NCBI GenBank assembly: GCA_032230565.1
Contig: JAVXWL010000102.1
Span: 48,556 to 112,555, forward strand
DNA from: GCA-003244245 sp032230565
GTDB lineage: Bacteria > Actinomycetota > Actinomycetes > Mycobacteriales > Pseudonocardiaceae
Direction of reading: 5' to 3'
DNA length: 64,000 nt
Shown here: piece by piece, positions 8,477 to 16,047 of the stretch
Numbering within the stretch: the first letter of the stretch is position 1
Layout: every line of letters begins with the position of its first letter
Made by a program: the position numbers and the translations under genes
Notes under the pieces: model-generated
Told to the model about the DNA's origin: nothing
The model's database searches: none
What the model saw: the letters and a program-made list of their open reading frames with translations, nothing else

Positions 8477-9494
8477 GGGGTAGCCCGTGCGGCTGCGCCG
8501 CTTGTGAGTGGCGTTGCCAGCCATAGCCGTATTTACCACTCACAAGCTCGATCCTTCGGAGAATCGAGCGAATCCGCCAACCCCACAGCGGCGCCAGCGC
8601 GTAGCCGGGATAGGACGCCAGCCAACTCGCACTACCCAGGCTGACGGCATCCGCGCCAGCCCAGAAATACTCCCGGCAGTCGTCGAAAGTTCTGATTCCG
8701 CCGGTCGCGATCACCGGCAGGGTGATCCCCGCGTCGCGCAGCTCGGCTACCACTCGCAACCCGATCGGCTTCACCGCCCGGCCGGACAGACCGCCGTAGC
8801 GGTTGGCCAACAACGGTTGGCCATTCCGCGGGTTCAGCCGCAGGGCTCGCACCGTATTGATCGCGGTGAGCGCGGAGACTCCGGCGGCGGCGGCGCGCCG
8901 GGCGTGCCCGACGTAATCCCGGTCCGGGGACAGCTTGAGGATTACCGGGTGCCTGCTCGCGGGCACCGCGTCGGCGAGCACCCCGTCCAAGATCGGTTCG
9001 AAATCGTGATCGACGTTCGGGCAGGAGACGTTGAATTCCACGGCCGCGATGGCGCCCGTGGGCACTGCCGCGTTCACCGCGTCGACCAGGACCGCGAACT
9101 CCTCGGCGGCGAACCCGCCCACTGAGATGATGGTGTTCTGGTCGCGGGTACGCGGGTAGTAGTCGCGCAGGTAAGCCTCGATCCCGACGTTGCACCAGCC
9201 AAAGGCATTGATCCAGCCACCGTCGACCTCGCGCAACACTGTGGCGTAGCGGCGCAGTAGGCCGGGCAGTGCGCGCAACGGCCAATCGGTTCGGTTGGTG
9301 AAGTGCCCGTCGCGGGGCTGCACCGTCAAGGTCCTGGTGGTGACCGCGCCGAAACGTTCCAGCGGCACGAACCGGGAGATCGGGCTCATCCCGTAGGGCA
9401 CCAGACCCGGGTCGGGTGCCCCGTAACCGAGCAGGCTCGACGAGGTGACCAGCCGGTTGCGCAGGCGGATATCGCCCAACCAGACTTCGCTCAC
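8469..9494 (-). CDS. Dihydroorotate dehydrogenase-like flavoprotein
   Basis: This 341-residue FMN-dependent TIM-barrel protein resembles class 1 dihydroorotate dehydrogenase. Supporting segments are RLVTSSSLLGYG, EFNVSCPN with the candidate catalytic Cys, LTAINTV, GGLSGRAVKPIGLRVV, and the phosphate-binding ATGGIRTFDDC/GADAVSLGSA. The GTG at 9494 has a GGGAGG site and is preferred over the longer ORF. Its last ~25 codons are read through a 46-bp palindromic repeat, so the natural C-terminus has probably been replaced. Pyrimidine synthesis is possible, but there are no pyr genes nearby and it may oxidise another substrate. Confidence 0.8.
   Translation of the reverse strand: MSEVWLGDIRLRNRLVTSSSLLGYGAPDPGLVPYGMSPISRFVPLERFGAVTTRTLTVQPRDGHFTNRTDWPLRALPGLLRRYATVLREVDGGWINAFGWCNVGIEAYLRDYYPRTRDQNTIISVGGFAAEEFAVLVDAVNAAVPTGAIAAVEFNVSCPNVDHDFEPILDGVLADAVPASRHPVILKLSPDRDYVGHARRAAAAGVSALTAINTVRALRLNPRNGQPLLANRYGGLSGRAVKPIGLRVVAELRDAGITLPVIATGGIRTFDDCREYFWAGADAVSLGSASWLASYPGYALAPLWGWRIRSILRRIELVSGKYGYGWQRHSQAAQPHGLPHG
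8501..8546. repeat. Palindromic repeat, family 1, copy A
   Basis: Perfect 11-bp inverted arms CTTGTGAGTGG and CCACTCACAAG flank a 24-nt centre. Copies B (15173-15216) and C (52553-52602) share the arm sequence, length and parts of the centre, and a half copy lies at 21849. This copy lies inside the 3' end of the DHOD-like gene, just before the uvrC start. Confidence 0.8.
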
Positions 9495-9566
9495 CGACCC
9501 TCCCTGCGGTCGCGGGACCCCCACAGGATAGGTCGCACTCGCACGGGCCATCTCGCCACTCCACCG

Positions 9567-9625
9567 CGTTCAGCGGGCTCAGGGGGGCTATCGGGGCGTG
9601 CACACCCCGATGAGCCTGCTGAACG
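9567..9625. repeat. Palindromic repeat, family 2, copy A
   Basis: A 15-bp inverted repeat (CGTTCAGCGGGCTCA, one mismatch) encloses a second hairpin of TCGGGG/CCCCGA. The outer arms match copy B at 35388-35451. It sits in the 283-bp gap between the nitrobindin gene and the DHOD-like gene, upstream of the latter. The rest of that gap holds only family 3 palindromes. Confidence 0.7.
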
Positions 9626-9703
9626 GTCTGGCGGTGGTTCCGGAAGCCCACCGCGCGGCGCAGGCAGTCCGCGAGGTCGAGGGCAGCGCGGCTGCCCGGC
9701 GAA

Positions 9704-9771
9704 GCGCCATTCGGAGCCGAATTGCGGCTGCAGGTAGGGCGTCGATCGCCATTCGGGGCCGAATGGCGATC
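9704..9771. repeat. Palindromic repeats, family 3, two tandem copies
   Basis: Two palindromes built on GCCATTCGG(A/G)GCCGAAT lie at 9704-9728 and 9744-9771. The second is perfect, with 13-bp arms GATCGCCATTCGG and CCGAATGGCGATC around GG. They begin 6 bp beyond the nitrobindin stop codon. A third copy follows dinG at 21800. They may act as hairpin 3' ends. Confidence 0.7.
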
Positions 9772-9777
9772 CCGAGT

Positions 9778-10395
9778 TCAACCGGCGATGCGTGCCAGTT
9801 GCGCTGAGAGGTGGGGCTGCAGGGGTAGGCCGCGCAGCGCGCGCTCCTCAGCGTAGACGAGGTCACCATTTTCCAAGATGCCGTACAGCCGGGCCGCCGC
9901 AGTCGTCTCGCGGGCCGTGTCGGTCCGGGTGATGGCGTCGGTTTCGAGTTCCCACGCCGTCTCGCCGGTTCGACCACCGTAGTAGATCTCGCAGATGCCG
10001 AACATGTGCGCGAGCACAACCTCGATGGTCTCCTCCTCGTCCACCCGCCACCACCCGACTTCACGGGCCGCCGGGCGCAACACCGCACCGGATGAGTTCA
10101 GCAGCCACGCTCGCGCCTCGTAGACCAAAAACGGCCTGCCGTCATGGGCGAAGGTGATCTGCTGGCCGTAGCGGAACTCGCCGAGTAGCGACGGGTACTG
10201 CGCCAGACCCTCGCCGCGCCAGACCCCCAGCAGTGGCGCGAGCGGCTCGCATTGCGGGTGTAACTCAATGTCTTTGCCCAGCGTGACGGCGTCCATGCTG
10301 ATCGGCAGATCGTCAAACCAGGGCAGGGTTCGGTCAGTGGCACCGTCGCCCGCGTCGGTGTCTGGGCTGGTGTCGGACACATCGCTGTTCACCAC
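9778..10395 (-). CDS. Nitrobindin-like haem protein (FABP-like, putative peroxynitrite isomerase)
   Basis: The 205-residue protein carries the nitrobindin signature GVWRGEGLAQYPSL (GxWxGxG...YP) at about residues 57-70, followed by alternating beta strands typical of the ten-stranded FABP-like barrel. A late His in LQPHLSAQLARI fits the proximal haem ligand position near the C-terminus. Characterised relatives (mycobacterial Rv2717c and human nitrobindin) bind ferric haem and isomerise peroxynitrite to nitrate. The first ~45 residues are a low-complexity acidic extension. The gene is monocistronic, with palindromes directly after its stop. Confidence 0.85.
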   Translation of the reverse strand: MVNSDVSDTSPDTDAGDGATDRTLPWFDDLPISMDAVTLGKDIELHPQCEPLAPLLGVWRGEGLAQYPSLLGEFRYGQQITFAHDGRPFLVYEARAWLLNSSGAVLRPAAREVGWWRVDEEETIEVVLAHMFGICEIYYGGRTGETAWELETDAITRTDTARETTAAARLYGILENGDLVYAEERALRGLPLQPHLSAQLARIAG

Positions 10396-10658
10396 TGAAT
10401 CCGATCACGAATCGGCCCTCTGCGCTAGGCAACCGATCGGCCGTAACCGCGTCCTTATCGGTGTTCTTTCGGGTGATTCATCCGGGAGGCACCGCCCGCC
10501 GCCGATGCTGAGGGGCGGACGCGTCGGCCCCGGCCGGAACCGGACACCCTCCCCCCGCCCGGGGCCGGCCGGGTCACGCGTAACTGGTGAATAACACACT
10601 ACGTACGGACTGCATCGCAGCGGTAAGCTCATCCTCGGTTACCGAGGGGGTCCCTGTG

Positions 10659-11105
10659 ATGCATTTGTTTCGTCATGCCGTGATATCACTCACCATTGCC
10701 GCTGGATGCGCGCTATTCACTCCCGCGATGGCGGCCGCCGCCCAGTCGGCTGCCGCACCGTGCGGAGCGTCGGCATCGGCCTGTATCAGTCTCAGCAGCC
10801 ACCGGGCCTGGCTGATGAGTGGTGGTCAGGTCACCTACGGACCCACCGCGATCACCTCCGGCAGGCCGGGTCAGCGCACGCCGCCGGGCGTGTTCCACGT
10901 GTTATGGAAAGATAAGAATCACCGTAGTTCAGAATTCAACAATGCTCCTATGCCCTACTCTGTGTTCTTCACCAGCAGTGGTATCGCTTTTCATGAGGGC
11001 AGCCTCAGCAGGGCATCTGCCGGGTGCGTTCATCTCAGCCACACCGCTGCAACCACATTCTTCAACCAACTGTCGGTTGGCCAGGTCGTGCAGGTCGTGA
11101 GCTGA
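10659..11105 (+). CDS. Small secreted L,D-transpeptidase (YkuD/ErfK family), paralogue 1
   Basis: From the ATG at 10659 the 148-residue protein has a signal peptide (MHLFRHAVISLTIAAGCALF, cleavage after about residue 28) and a single catalytic domain. The active-site stretch is AFHEGSLSRASAGCVHLS, matching the YkuD His...S-x-G-C-V-H pattern with the nucleophilic Cys. Such enzymes make 3-3 peptidoglycan crosslinks outside the membrane. It has no lectin, Ig-like or LysM domain, so it is a minimal form. A paralogue at 25046 shares its whole layout, including a CxxxxxxxC pair after the signal peptide. The stop is 2 bp from the convergent rdgB stop. Confidence 0.87.
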   Translation: MHLFRHAVISLTIAAGCALFTPAMAAAAQSAAAPCGASASACISLSSHRAWLMSGGQVTYGPTAITSGRPGQRTPPGVFHVLWKDKNHRSSEFNNAPMPYSVFFTSSGIAFHEGSLSRASAGCVHLSHTAATTFFNQLSVGQVVQVVS

Positions 11106-11107
11106 GG

Positions 11108-11752
11108 TCACCACCGCGGGCAGGGCGACGTAAGCAGTGCCCGCAGCGCGGGCAGCAGGGAACGCAGCGCCCGGCCGCGGTGCGATAGGGCATCTTTCTC
11201 AGCCGGCTCCAGCTCGGCGGAGGTACGCCGATCACCATCCGGCACGAAGATCGGGTCGTAGCCGAAGCCGTTGCGGCCGCGAGCTGCCCGGGTCAGGGTG
11301 CCGCGCCAGTGTCCGCGGACTACGGTCTCGGTCCCTGACGTATCGGCCCCGCACGGTACGACCAGCGCTGCGGCGCAGACGAACGCTGCACCACGACGAT
11401 CTTCTGGCACGTCGGCCAGCTGATCGAGCACCAGTTGCAGGTTTGCGGCGTCGTCACCGTGGCGGCCGGCCCACCTGGCCGACAGCACCCCGGGCATTCC
11501 GTTGAGCGCGTCGACCTCCAGCCCCGAGTCGTCGGCGACCGTGGCCAGCCCCGTAGCTGCCGCCGCGTCGCGGGCCTTGGCCAGCGCGTTGCCTTCGAAA
11601 GTGGCAGCGGTCTCCGGGCTCTCGGGGAACGGCGGCACGTCGTCAAGGCCCAGTACCTCCACGCCGCTGAGATCCGTGGAGGCCAAAATCCGCCACAGCT
11701 CGACTAGCTTCTGGGCGTTGCGCGTCGCCAGCAGCACCCGAACTTGGCTCAC
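11108..11752 (-). CDS. rdgB: dITP/XTP pyrophosphatase RdgB (HAM1 family)
   Basis: The 214-residue enzyme hydrolyses dITP, ITP and XTP to monophosphates and so keeps deaminated purines out of DNA and RNA. Family motifs are LLATRNAQKLVEL at the N-terminus, TFEGNALAKARDAA, VADDSGLEVDALNG, GRNGFGYDPIFVPDG and a late LSHRGRAL. Its GTG start overlaps the rph stop by 4 bp, the rph-rdgB pairing of mycobacteria (Rv1340-Rv1341). Length is normal. Confidence 0.95.
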   Translation of the reverse strand: MSQVRVLLATRNAQKLVELWRILASTDLSGVEVLGLDDVPPFPESPETAATFEGNALAKARDAAAATGLATVADDSGLEVDALNGMPGVLSARWAGRHGDDAANLQLVLDQLADVPEDRRGAAFVCAAALVVPCGADTSGTETVVRGHWRGTLTRAARGRNGFGYDPIFVPDGDRRTSAELEPAEKDALSHRGRALRSLLPALRALLTSPCPRW

Positions 11753-12498
11753 GACCGGGGCAACTCACCCGGGTAAGGCTGGGCCAGCGCGGTGGCTTGA
11801 AGCGCGGTCAGCTCTTGGCAGCCCTTGAGCGCCACATCCAACATCTGCTCCAGAGTGGACCGAGCGAAGGTGGCGCTCTCCCCGGTGCCCTGCAACTCCA
11901 CCAGCGCGCCGGTATCGGTGGCCACGACGTTCATGTCGACCTCGGCGCGGCAGTCCTCCTCATAGGGCAGGTCCAACCGGACCCCGCCTTCCACCACACC
12001 GACGCTCACCGCGGCGATCGAGCAGGTCAGCGGTTGCGAGCGGCGCAGCCGGCCGGCCGCCCGCAACCAGGTCACCGCGTCGGCCAGCGCCACGTAGCTA
12101 CCGGTGATCGCCGCGGTGCGGGTACCGCCGTCGGCCTGGATGACGTCGCAGTCCAGCGAGATGGTGTTCTCCCCGAGCGCAGAAAGGTCGATACAGGCGC
12201 GCAAGGCGCGGCCGATCATCCGGCTGATCTCATGCGTCCGGCCCCCGAGACGGCCCTTGACCGACTCACGATCGCTGCGGGTGTGGGTCGAGGACGGCAG
12301 CATCGCGTACTCCGCGGTGAGCCATCCCTGCCCGGAACCCTTGCGCCAGCGCGGTACGCCCTCGACCACGCTGGCCGCGCAGAGCACGCGGGTGGCTCCG
12401 CACTCGATCAGCACCGACCCCGCGGGCCACTGTTGGTAGCCACGGGTTATGCGAACCTCCCGCAGGGCCTCGTCGGTTCTACCGTCCGCTCGGGTCAC
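11749..12498 (-). CDS. rph: Ribonuclease PH
   Basis: The 249-residue phosphorolytic exoribonuclease trims tRNA 3' ends, using phosphate to release nucleoside diphosphates. Conserved stretches include SVLIECGATRVLCAASVVEGVP, GWLTAEYAMLPSSTHTR with R-rich segments, RTHEISRMIGRALRACID, DCDVIQADGGTRTAAITG and ELQGTGE. It begins with GTG at 12498 and overlaps rdgB. The 75 bp towards the MBL-fold gene upstream hold a 24-bp tandem palindrome. Confidence 0.96.
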   Translation of the reverse strand: MTRADGRTDEALREVRITRGYQQWPAGSVLIECGATRVLCAASVVEGVPRWRKGSGQGWLTAEYAMLPSSTHTRSDRESVKGRLGGRTHEISRMIGRALRACIDLSALGENTISLDCDVIQADGGTRTAAITGSYVALADAVTWLRAAGRLRRSQPLTCSIAAVSVGVVEGGVRLDLPYEEDCRAEVDMNVVATDTGALVELQGTGESATFARSTLEQMLDVALKGCQELTALQATALAQPYPGELPRS

Positions 12499-12533
12499 CG
12501 CGCCAGCCTACCCATCCGCCGCACCGCAAATTT

Positions 12534-12581
12534 CACGACGGCCGAGCCGTCAAATGGCACGACGGCCGAGCCGTCAAATGT
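12534..12581. repeat. Tandem palindromic repeat, family 4 (2 x 24 bp)
   Basis: Two directly repeated 24-bp units at 12534-12557 and 12558-12581 are identical except for the last base. Each contains the palindrome GACGGCCGAGCCGTC. The second unit overlaps the stop codon of the MBL-fold gene (12574-12576), so the repeat covers the end of that gene and the space before rph. Confidence 0.75.
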
Positions 12582-13335
12582 CATAGTGTGCGCCGGCACG
12601 GACCAACTCGGTCGGCCCGTCGAAGGCAGCTCTGGCTTCGGTGAGAACCTGTTCAGCATCGGTCCACGGTGGCACGTGGGTGAGCAGCAGCCGGCCGACT
12701 TGCGCCGCCGCGGCGGCTTCCCCGGCGTCCTTGCCGGACAGGTGGATCCCGCCAGGGTTGTCCGGCTGGTCCGGCCAGGACGCCTCGGCGAGCAGGACAT
12801 CCGCGCCGGAAGCCAGCTCGACGAGCTGCGGGCACGGACCGGTGTCTCCGGAGTAGACCAGCGCGCGCCCCGCGTGGCTGATCCGCACGGCGTAGGCGTC
12901 GCAGGGGTGCTCGACGCGTGCGGCGAGTACGCCGAGCGGACCGATCCTGGCCGTCGCGCCGCCGTAGGACCGGAAGGCGTAGAGGTCGGACAGGTCAGTC
13001 CGGTTGCGTTCGTCGGCGTTGGGTGCATAGGCAGCGATCAAACGCTCGGCTGCGTCTGGTGGCCCGTACACCGGCAGCACCTCCCCCGGCGGTGGGTGCG
13101 GGTGGTAGCGGCGGTACACGGTCAATGCCGAGACGTCCGCGCAGTGATCTGGGTGCAGGTGGGACAGGATGAGCCCGTCGAGGCTGAAAGGGTCGACATA
13201 ACGCTGCAGCGCGCCGAATGTTCCGTTGCCCAAGTCGAGTACCACGCTGGTATCCCCGGCTCGAAGCAGATACCCGGACGCCGGCGACTCCGGACCCGGC
13301 ACGCTGCCGGAGCAACCCAGTACAGTCAGCAGCAT
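12574..13335 (-). CDS. Metallo-beta-lactamase-fold phosphodiesterase-like protein (Rv1339 type)
   Basis: This 253-residue protein has the MBL-fold metal motif SHLHPDHCAD near residue 60, later ligands in YSGDTGP and LLTHVPPW, and an N-terminal LGCSGSVPGPESPASGYLL typical of the RNase Z-like/PDE group. Its place between rph and murI matches mycobacterial Rv1339, reported as an atypical cyclic-AMP phosphodiesterase; that activity is transferred here by synteny only. The stop codon lies within a tandem palindromic repeat. Twelve bases separate it from murI upstream. Confidence 0.85.
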   Translation of the reverse strand: MLLTVLGCSGSVPGPESPASGYLLRAGDTSVVLDLGNGTFGALQRYVDPFSLDGLILSHLHPDHCADVSALTVYRRYHPHPPPGEVLPVYGPPDAAERLIAAYAPNADERNRTDLSDLYAFRSYGGATARIGPLGVLAARVEHPCDAYAVRISHAGRALVYSGDTGPCPQLVELASGADVLLAEASWPDQPDNPGGIHLSGKDAGEAAAAAQVGRLLLTHVPPWTDAEQVLTEARAAFDGPTELVRAGAHYDI

Positions 13336-13347
13336 CGTCTTAGCATG

Positions 13348-14157
13348 TCAGGAACCGGCAGCGGCAGCTGTGGCCGTCATTGACGGACCCAGGAAACGGC
13401 GGGCCAGCCGGGCGAAGGACACCGGATCCCCGGTCGCGGTGAACACGTGCTCAGGCTCCTGCATCTCGCCGCGCAGCAAGTTGGCCTCGTTGAGAACGCG
13501 CAGCACGTCTTTGGCGGTCTCTTCCGCGCTGGACACCAAGGTCACCCCGTCGCCCATGACGATCTGCAAGACACCGGTCAGCAGGGGGTAATGCGTGCAG
13601 GCAAGCACGAGGGTGTCCACATCGGCTCGCTGCAGTGGCTCAAGATAGGACTGCGCCAACCCAAGCATCTGGCGTCCCGAGGTCATCCCGCGCTCGACGA
13701 AATCCACGAACCGCGGGCAGGCCACCCCGGTCACCTCCACGTGCGGAGCCGCGGCGAAGGCGTCGTCGTAGGCTCGGGATCGGATCGTGGCCTGAGTCCC
13801 GATCACCCCCACCCGACCGGAGCGGGTGGCGGCAACGGCTCGCCGCACCGCCGGGCGCACCACCTCCACCACCGGGATGCGGTAGCGCTCCCTCGCATCG
13901 GCCAAGCACGCCGCCGACGCCGTATTACAGGCGATGACGAGCAGTTTCACGCCACTTGCCACCAGGTCGTCGGCCACTGCCAGGGCGTGCGAGCGGATCT
14001 GCGCGATGGGCAGTGGACCGTAGGGACCGTGCGCGGTATCGCCGACGTAGTACATCCGTTCGCGCGGTAACTGATCGGCGATCGCCCGGGCGACAGTGAG
14101 CCCCCCCACGCCGGAGTCGAACACGCCGATAGGGCCGTCCACACCGATCACGCGCAC
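13348..14157 (-). CDS. murI: Glutamate racemase
   Basis: The 269-residue cofactor-independent racemase supplies D-glutamate for peptidoglycan. Both catalytic Cys regions are present: LLVIACNTASAACL (first Cys) and TLVLACTHYPLL (second Cys), along with the opening GVFDSGVGGLTVARAI and YVGDTAHGPYG. In mycobacteria a rhomboid protease gene lies between cysM and murI. Here only 44 bp separate cysM from murI, so that gene is absent from the block. Confidence 0.96.
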   Translation of the reverse strand: MRVIGVDGPIGVFDSGVGGLTVARAIADQLPRERMYYVGDTAHGPYGPLPIAQIRSHALAVADDLVASGVKLLVIACNTASAACLADARERYRIPVVEVVRPAVRRAVAATRSGRVGVIGTQATIRSRAYDDAFAAAPHVEVTGVACPRFVDFVERGMTSGRQMLGLAQSYLEPLQRADVDTLVLACTHYPLLTGVLQIVMGDGVTLVSSAEETAKDVLRVLNEANLLRGEMQEPEHVFTATGDPVSFARLARRFLGPSMTATAAAAGS

Positions 14158-14201
14158 CGACCCTACCCGAGGCGGTCTCCCACATTGAGCGGGTCGAGGG
14201 G

Positions 14202-15152
14202 CTAGGCCCAGAGTTGGCCGTCTAGGCGGGCGGCGGCTTCCTCCAGGTCGCCGGAGTAGGCGCCGGTGGAGAGGTACTTCCAGCCGGCATCGCAGACCAC
14301 GAGGACGATGTCGGCCGGCTCGCCGGTGCCGGCAGCTTTCTCCGCGACGGCCAGCGCAGCGTGCAGGATCCCGCCGGTGGAGATGCCGGCGAAGATGCCC
14401 TCGAATTCCAGCAGCTCACGGGTGCGGCGCAAGGCGTCGAGCGAACCGACGGAGAACCGGCCGGTGAGCACCTCCGGGTCGTAGAGCTCGGGCACGAACC
14501 CCTCGTCGAGGTTGCGCAGGCCGTAGACCAGCTCCCCGTAACGGGGTTCCGCAGCGATGATCTGCACGTCGGGCTTGTGCTCCCGCAGGTAGCGGCCGAC
14601 CCCGACCAGGGTGCCGGTGGTGCCCAAGCCCGCGACGAAGTGAGTCACCGTGGGCAGGTCGCGCAGGATCTCCGGGCCGGTGGTGCGGTAATGCGCCGCA
14701 GGGTTGGCCGGGTTGCCGTACTGGTAGAGCATCACCCAGTCAGGGTGCGCTGCGGCCACCTCTTTAGCTCGCGCCACCGCCTGGTTGGAGCCGCCTGCCG
14801 CCGGTGAGAAGATGATCTCGGCACCGTAGGCCTCCAGGAGCTGCCGCCGCTCGATCGAGGTGTTCTCCGGCATCACGCACACCAGCCGGTAGCCCTTGAG
14901 CTTCGCCGCCATCGCGAGTGAAATGCCAGTATTGCCCGAAGTCGGCTCAAGGATGGTGCAGCCCTTGGTGAGCCGGCCGGAGCGCTCAGCGTCCTCGACC
15001 ATCGCCAACGCCGGACGGTCCTTTACCGAGCCGGTGGGGTTGCGGTCCTCCAGCTTGGCCCACAGTCGCACGTCCGACGATGGGGAGAGGTGCGGCAGCC
15101 CCACGAGCGGTGTGTCACCCACCGCGTCGAGTATCGAGTCATAGCGGGCCAT
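14202..15152 (-). CDS. cysM: O-phosphoserine sulfhydrylase CysM (CysO-dependent cysteine synthase)
   Basis: The 316-residue PLP enzyme has NPTGSVKDRPA with the Schiff-base Lys, PTSGNTGISLAMAA, and GLGTTGTLVGVGR for PLP phosphate. AEPRYGELVYGLRNL contains the Arg corresponding to the phosphoserine-binding residue of the mycobacterial enzyme. CysM uses CysO thiocarboxylate rather than sulfide to make a CysO-cysteine adduct, and the adjacent cysO and mec complete the pathway. The ATG at 15152 follows a strong GGAGGGAG site. A palindromic repeat lies just upstream, between it and cysO. Confidence 0.93.
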   Translation of the reverse strand: MARYDSILDAVGDTPLVGLPHLSPSSDVRLWAKLEDRNPTGSVKDRPALAMVEDAERSGRLTKGCTILEPTSGNTGISLAMAAKLKGYRLVCVMPENTSIERRQLLEAYGAEIIFSPAAGGSNQAVARAKEVAAAHPDWVMLYQYGNPANPAAHYRTTGPEILRDLPTVTHFVAGLGTTGTLVGVGRYLREHKPDVQIIAAEPRYGELVYGLRNLDEGFVPELYDPEVLTGRFSVGSLDALRRTRELLEFEGIFAGISTGGILHAALAVAEKAAGTGEPADIVLVVCDAGWKYLSTGAYSGDLEEAAARLDGQLWA

Positions 15153-15172
15153 GGCGCTCCCTCCGGTCCCGG

Positions 15173-15216
15173 TCGTGAGTGGCGATGGGTCCTATGACAC
15201 TGTTTCGCACTCACGA
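15173..15216. repeat. Palindromic repeat, family 1, copy B (inside cysO 3' end)
   Basis: Perfect 9-bp arms TCGTGAGTG and CACTCACGA surround a 26-nt centre that closely matches copy C (shared ACACTG and TTCGCA stretches). The right half is read as the last codons of cysO and supplies its stop codon at 15192-15194. Confidence 0.85.
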
Positions 15217-15497
15217 GGCGGCGCGCAGCCGCCGGCCACCGCTGGCAGGATCGTCACGTTGTCACCATCGTGCACTGCGGCTTCGAGACCCCCGGCGAAC
15301 CGGACGTCCTCGTCGTTGACGTAGACGTTGATGAAACGGTGCAGGGATCCGTCTTTCACCAGCCGCCCTTTGATCCCCGAGTGGCGGGTATCCAGATCCT
15401 CGATCACCTCAGCAACCGTGGAGCCGGACGCGTCGACTGACTTCTCCCCCCCGGTGTGACTGCGCAGGATGGTGGGAACGGACACGGTGACGGCCAT
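15192..15497 (-). CDS. cysO: Sulfur carrier protein CysO with C-terminal extension
   Basis: This MoaD/ThiS-type ubiquitin-like protein is thiocarboxylated at a C-terminal Gly-Gly and gives its sulfur to CysM. The expected end VTILPAVAGG is reached at codon 90 (15228), matching the ~93-residue mycobacterial protein. The frame then continues for 11 residues, CAPPRECETVS, encoded partly by a palindromic repeat. The carrier therefore cannot be activated until the tail is removed; the neighbouring JAMM peptidase Mec is the obvious candidate. The start has an AGAGGAGAA site. A sequencing error seems unlikely, because the frame is undisturbed and the repeat explains the addition. Confidence 0.92.
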   Translation of the reverse strand: MAVTVSVPTILRSHTGGEKSVDASGSTVAEVIEDLDTRHSGIKGRLVKDGSLHRFINVYVNDEDVRFAGGLEAAVHDGDNVTILPAVAGGCAPPRECETVS

Positions 15498-15582
15498 GGT
15501 CGGATTCTCCTCTGGGGTTCGGTCTGCTCACCAGTACCACTACGCATAACCAACCTCGGGCATTCCGGGGAGGTCGAACCGA

Positions 15583-16038
15583 TCAGGATGCGTCGGGGAC
15601 GTCGTCGGCACCGGTATGGGAGAACATGTACGACTCGACAACCTCAACCGGCTCCTCGGTCACCTCGCCGTCGATGATGCGGTAGGACCGCAGCTCGTGA
15701 GTGTCCGGATCACGAGTGGAGATCAGCACGTAATGTGCCTCCGGGTAACCGGCGATGTCGACATCGCGGCGGGACGGGACGGCCTCAGTGGCGGTGTGCG
15801 AATGGTAAAAGACCACCCACTCCTCGTCCCGGGATTCCAGCTCGCGGTGCAGCCGGATCAGATCTCCGGAGTCGAACTCGTAGAACGTCATCGAGCGCGC
15901 GGAGTTAACCATCTCGATAATCCGCTCGGGCCGGTCTGCGCCGGCTGGTCCCGCCAGGACGCCGCACGCCTCGTCCGGGTGATCCCGGCGAGCATGCGCG
16001 ACCATCGCGTCGACGAGGTCCCGCCGGATCATCAGCAC
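15583..16038 (-). CDS. mec: CysO-cysteine peptidase Mec (JAMM/MPN+ family)
   Basis: The 151-residue zinc peptidase has the JAMM motif HSHTATEAVPSRRD (HxHx7Sx2D) near residues 79-92 and an upstream Glu in HPDEACGVLAG. In mycobacteria Mec cuts the CysO-cysteine adduct to release cysteine and regenerate Gly-Gly CysO. Because local CysO carries an 11-residue tail beginning with Cys after Gly-Gly, this enzyme may also mature its own partner. Start is GTG at 16038, with an in-frame ATG 6 bp later. It lies 85 bp upstream of cysO. Confidence 0.93.
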   Translation of the reverse strand: MLMIRRDLVDAMVAHARRDHPDEACGVLAGPAGADRPERIIEMVNSARSMTFYEFDSGDLIRLHRELESRDEEWVVFYHSHTATEAVPSRRDVDIAGYPEAHYVLISTRDPDTHELRSYRIIDGEVTEEPVEVVESYMFSHTGADDVPDAS

Positions 16039-16047
16039 GCCGCCATC

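Noticed and set aside
9567..9771. CRISPR array
   Set aside because: The repeats are palindromes with irregular spacing and no spacer/repeat periodicity; no cas genes are present.
11797..13383. Long open frame of 528 codons on the plus strand
   Set aside because: It is antisense to rph and the MBL-fold gene, has no domain, and reflects GC-rich codon bias of the genes opposite.
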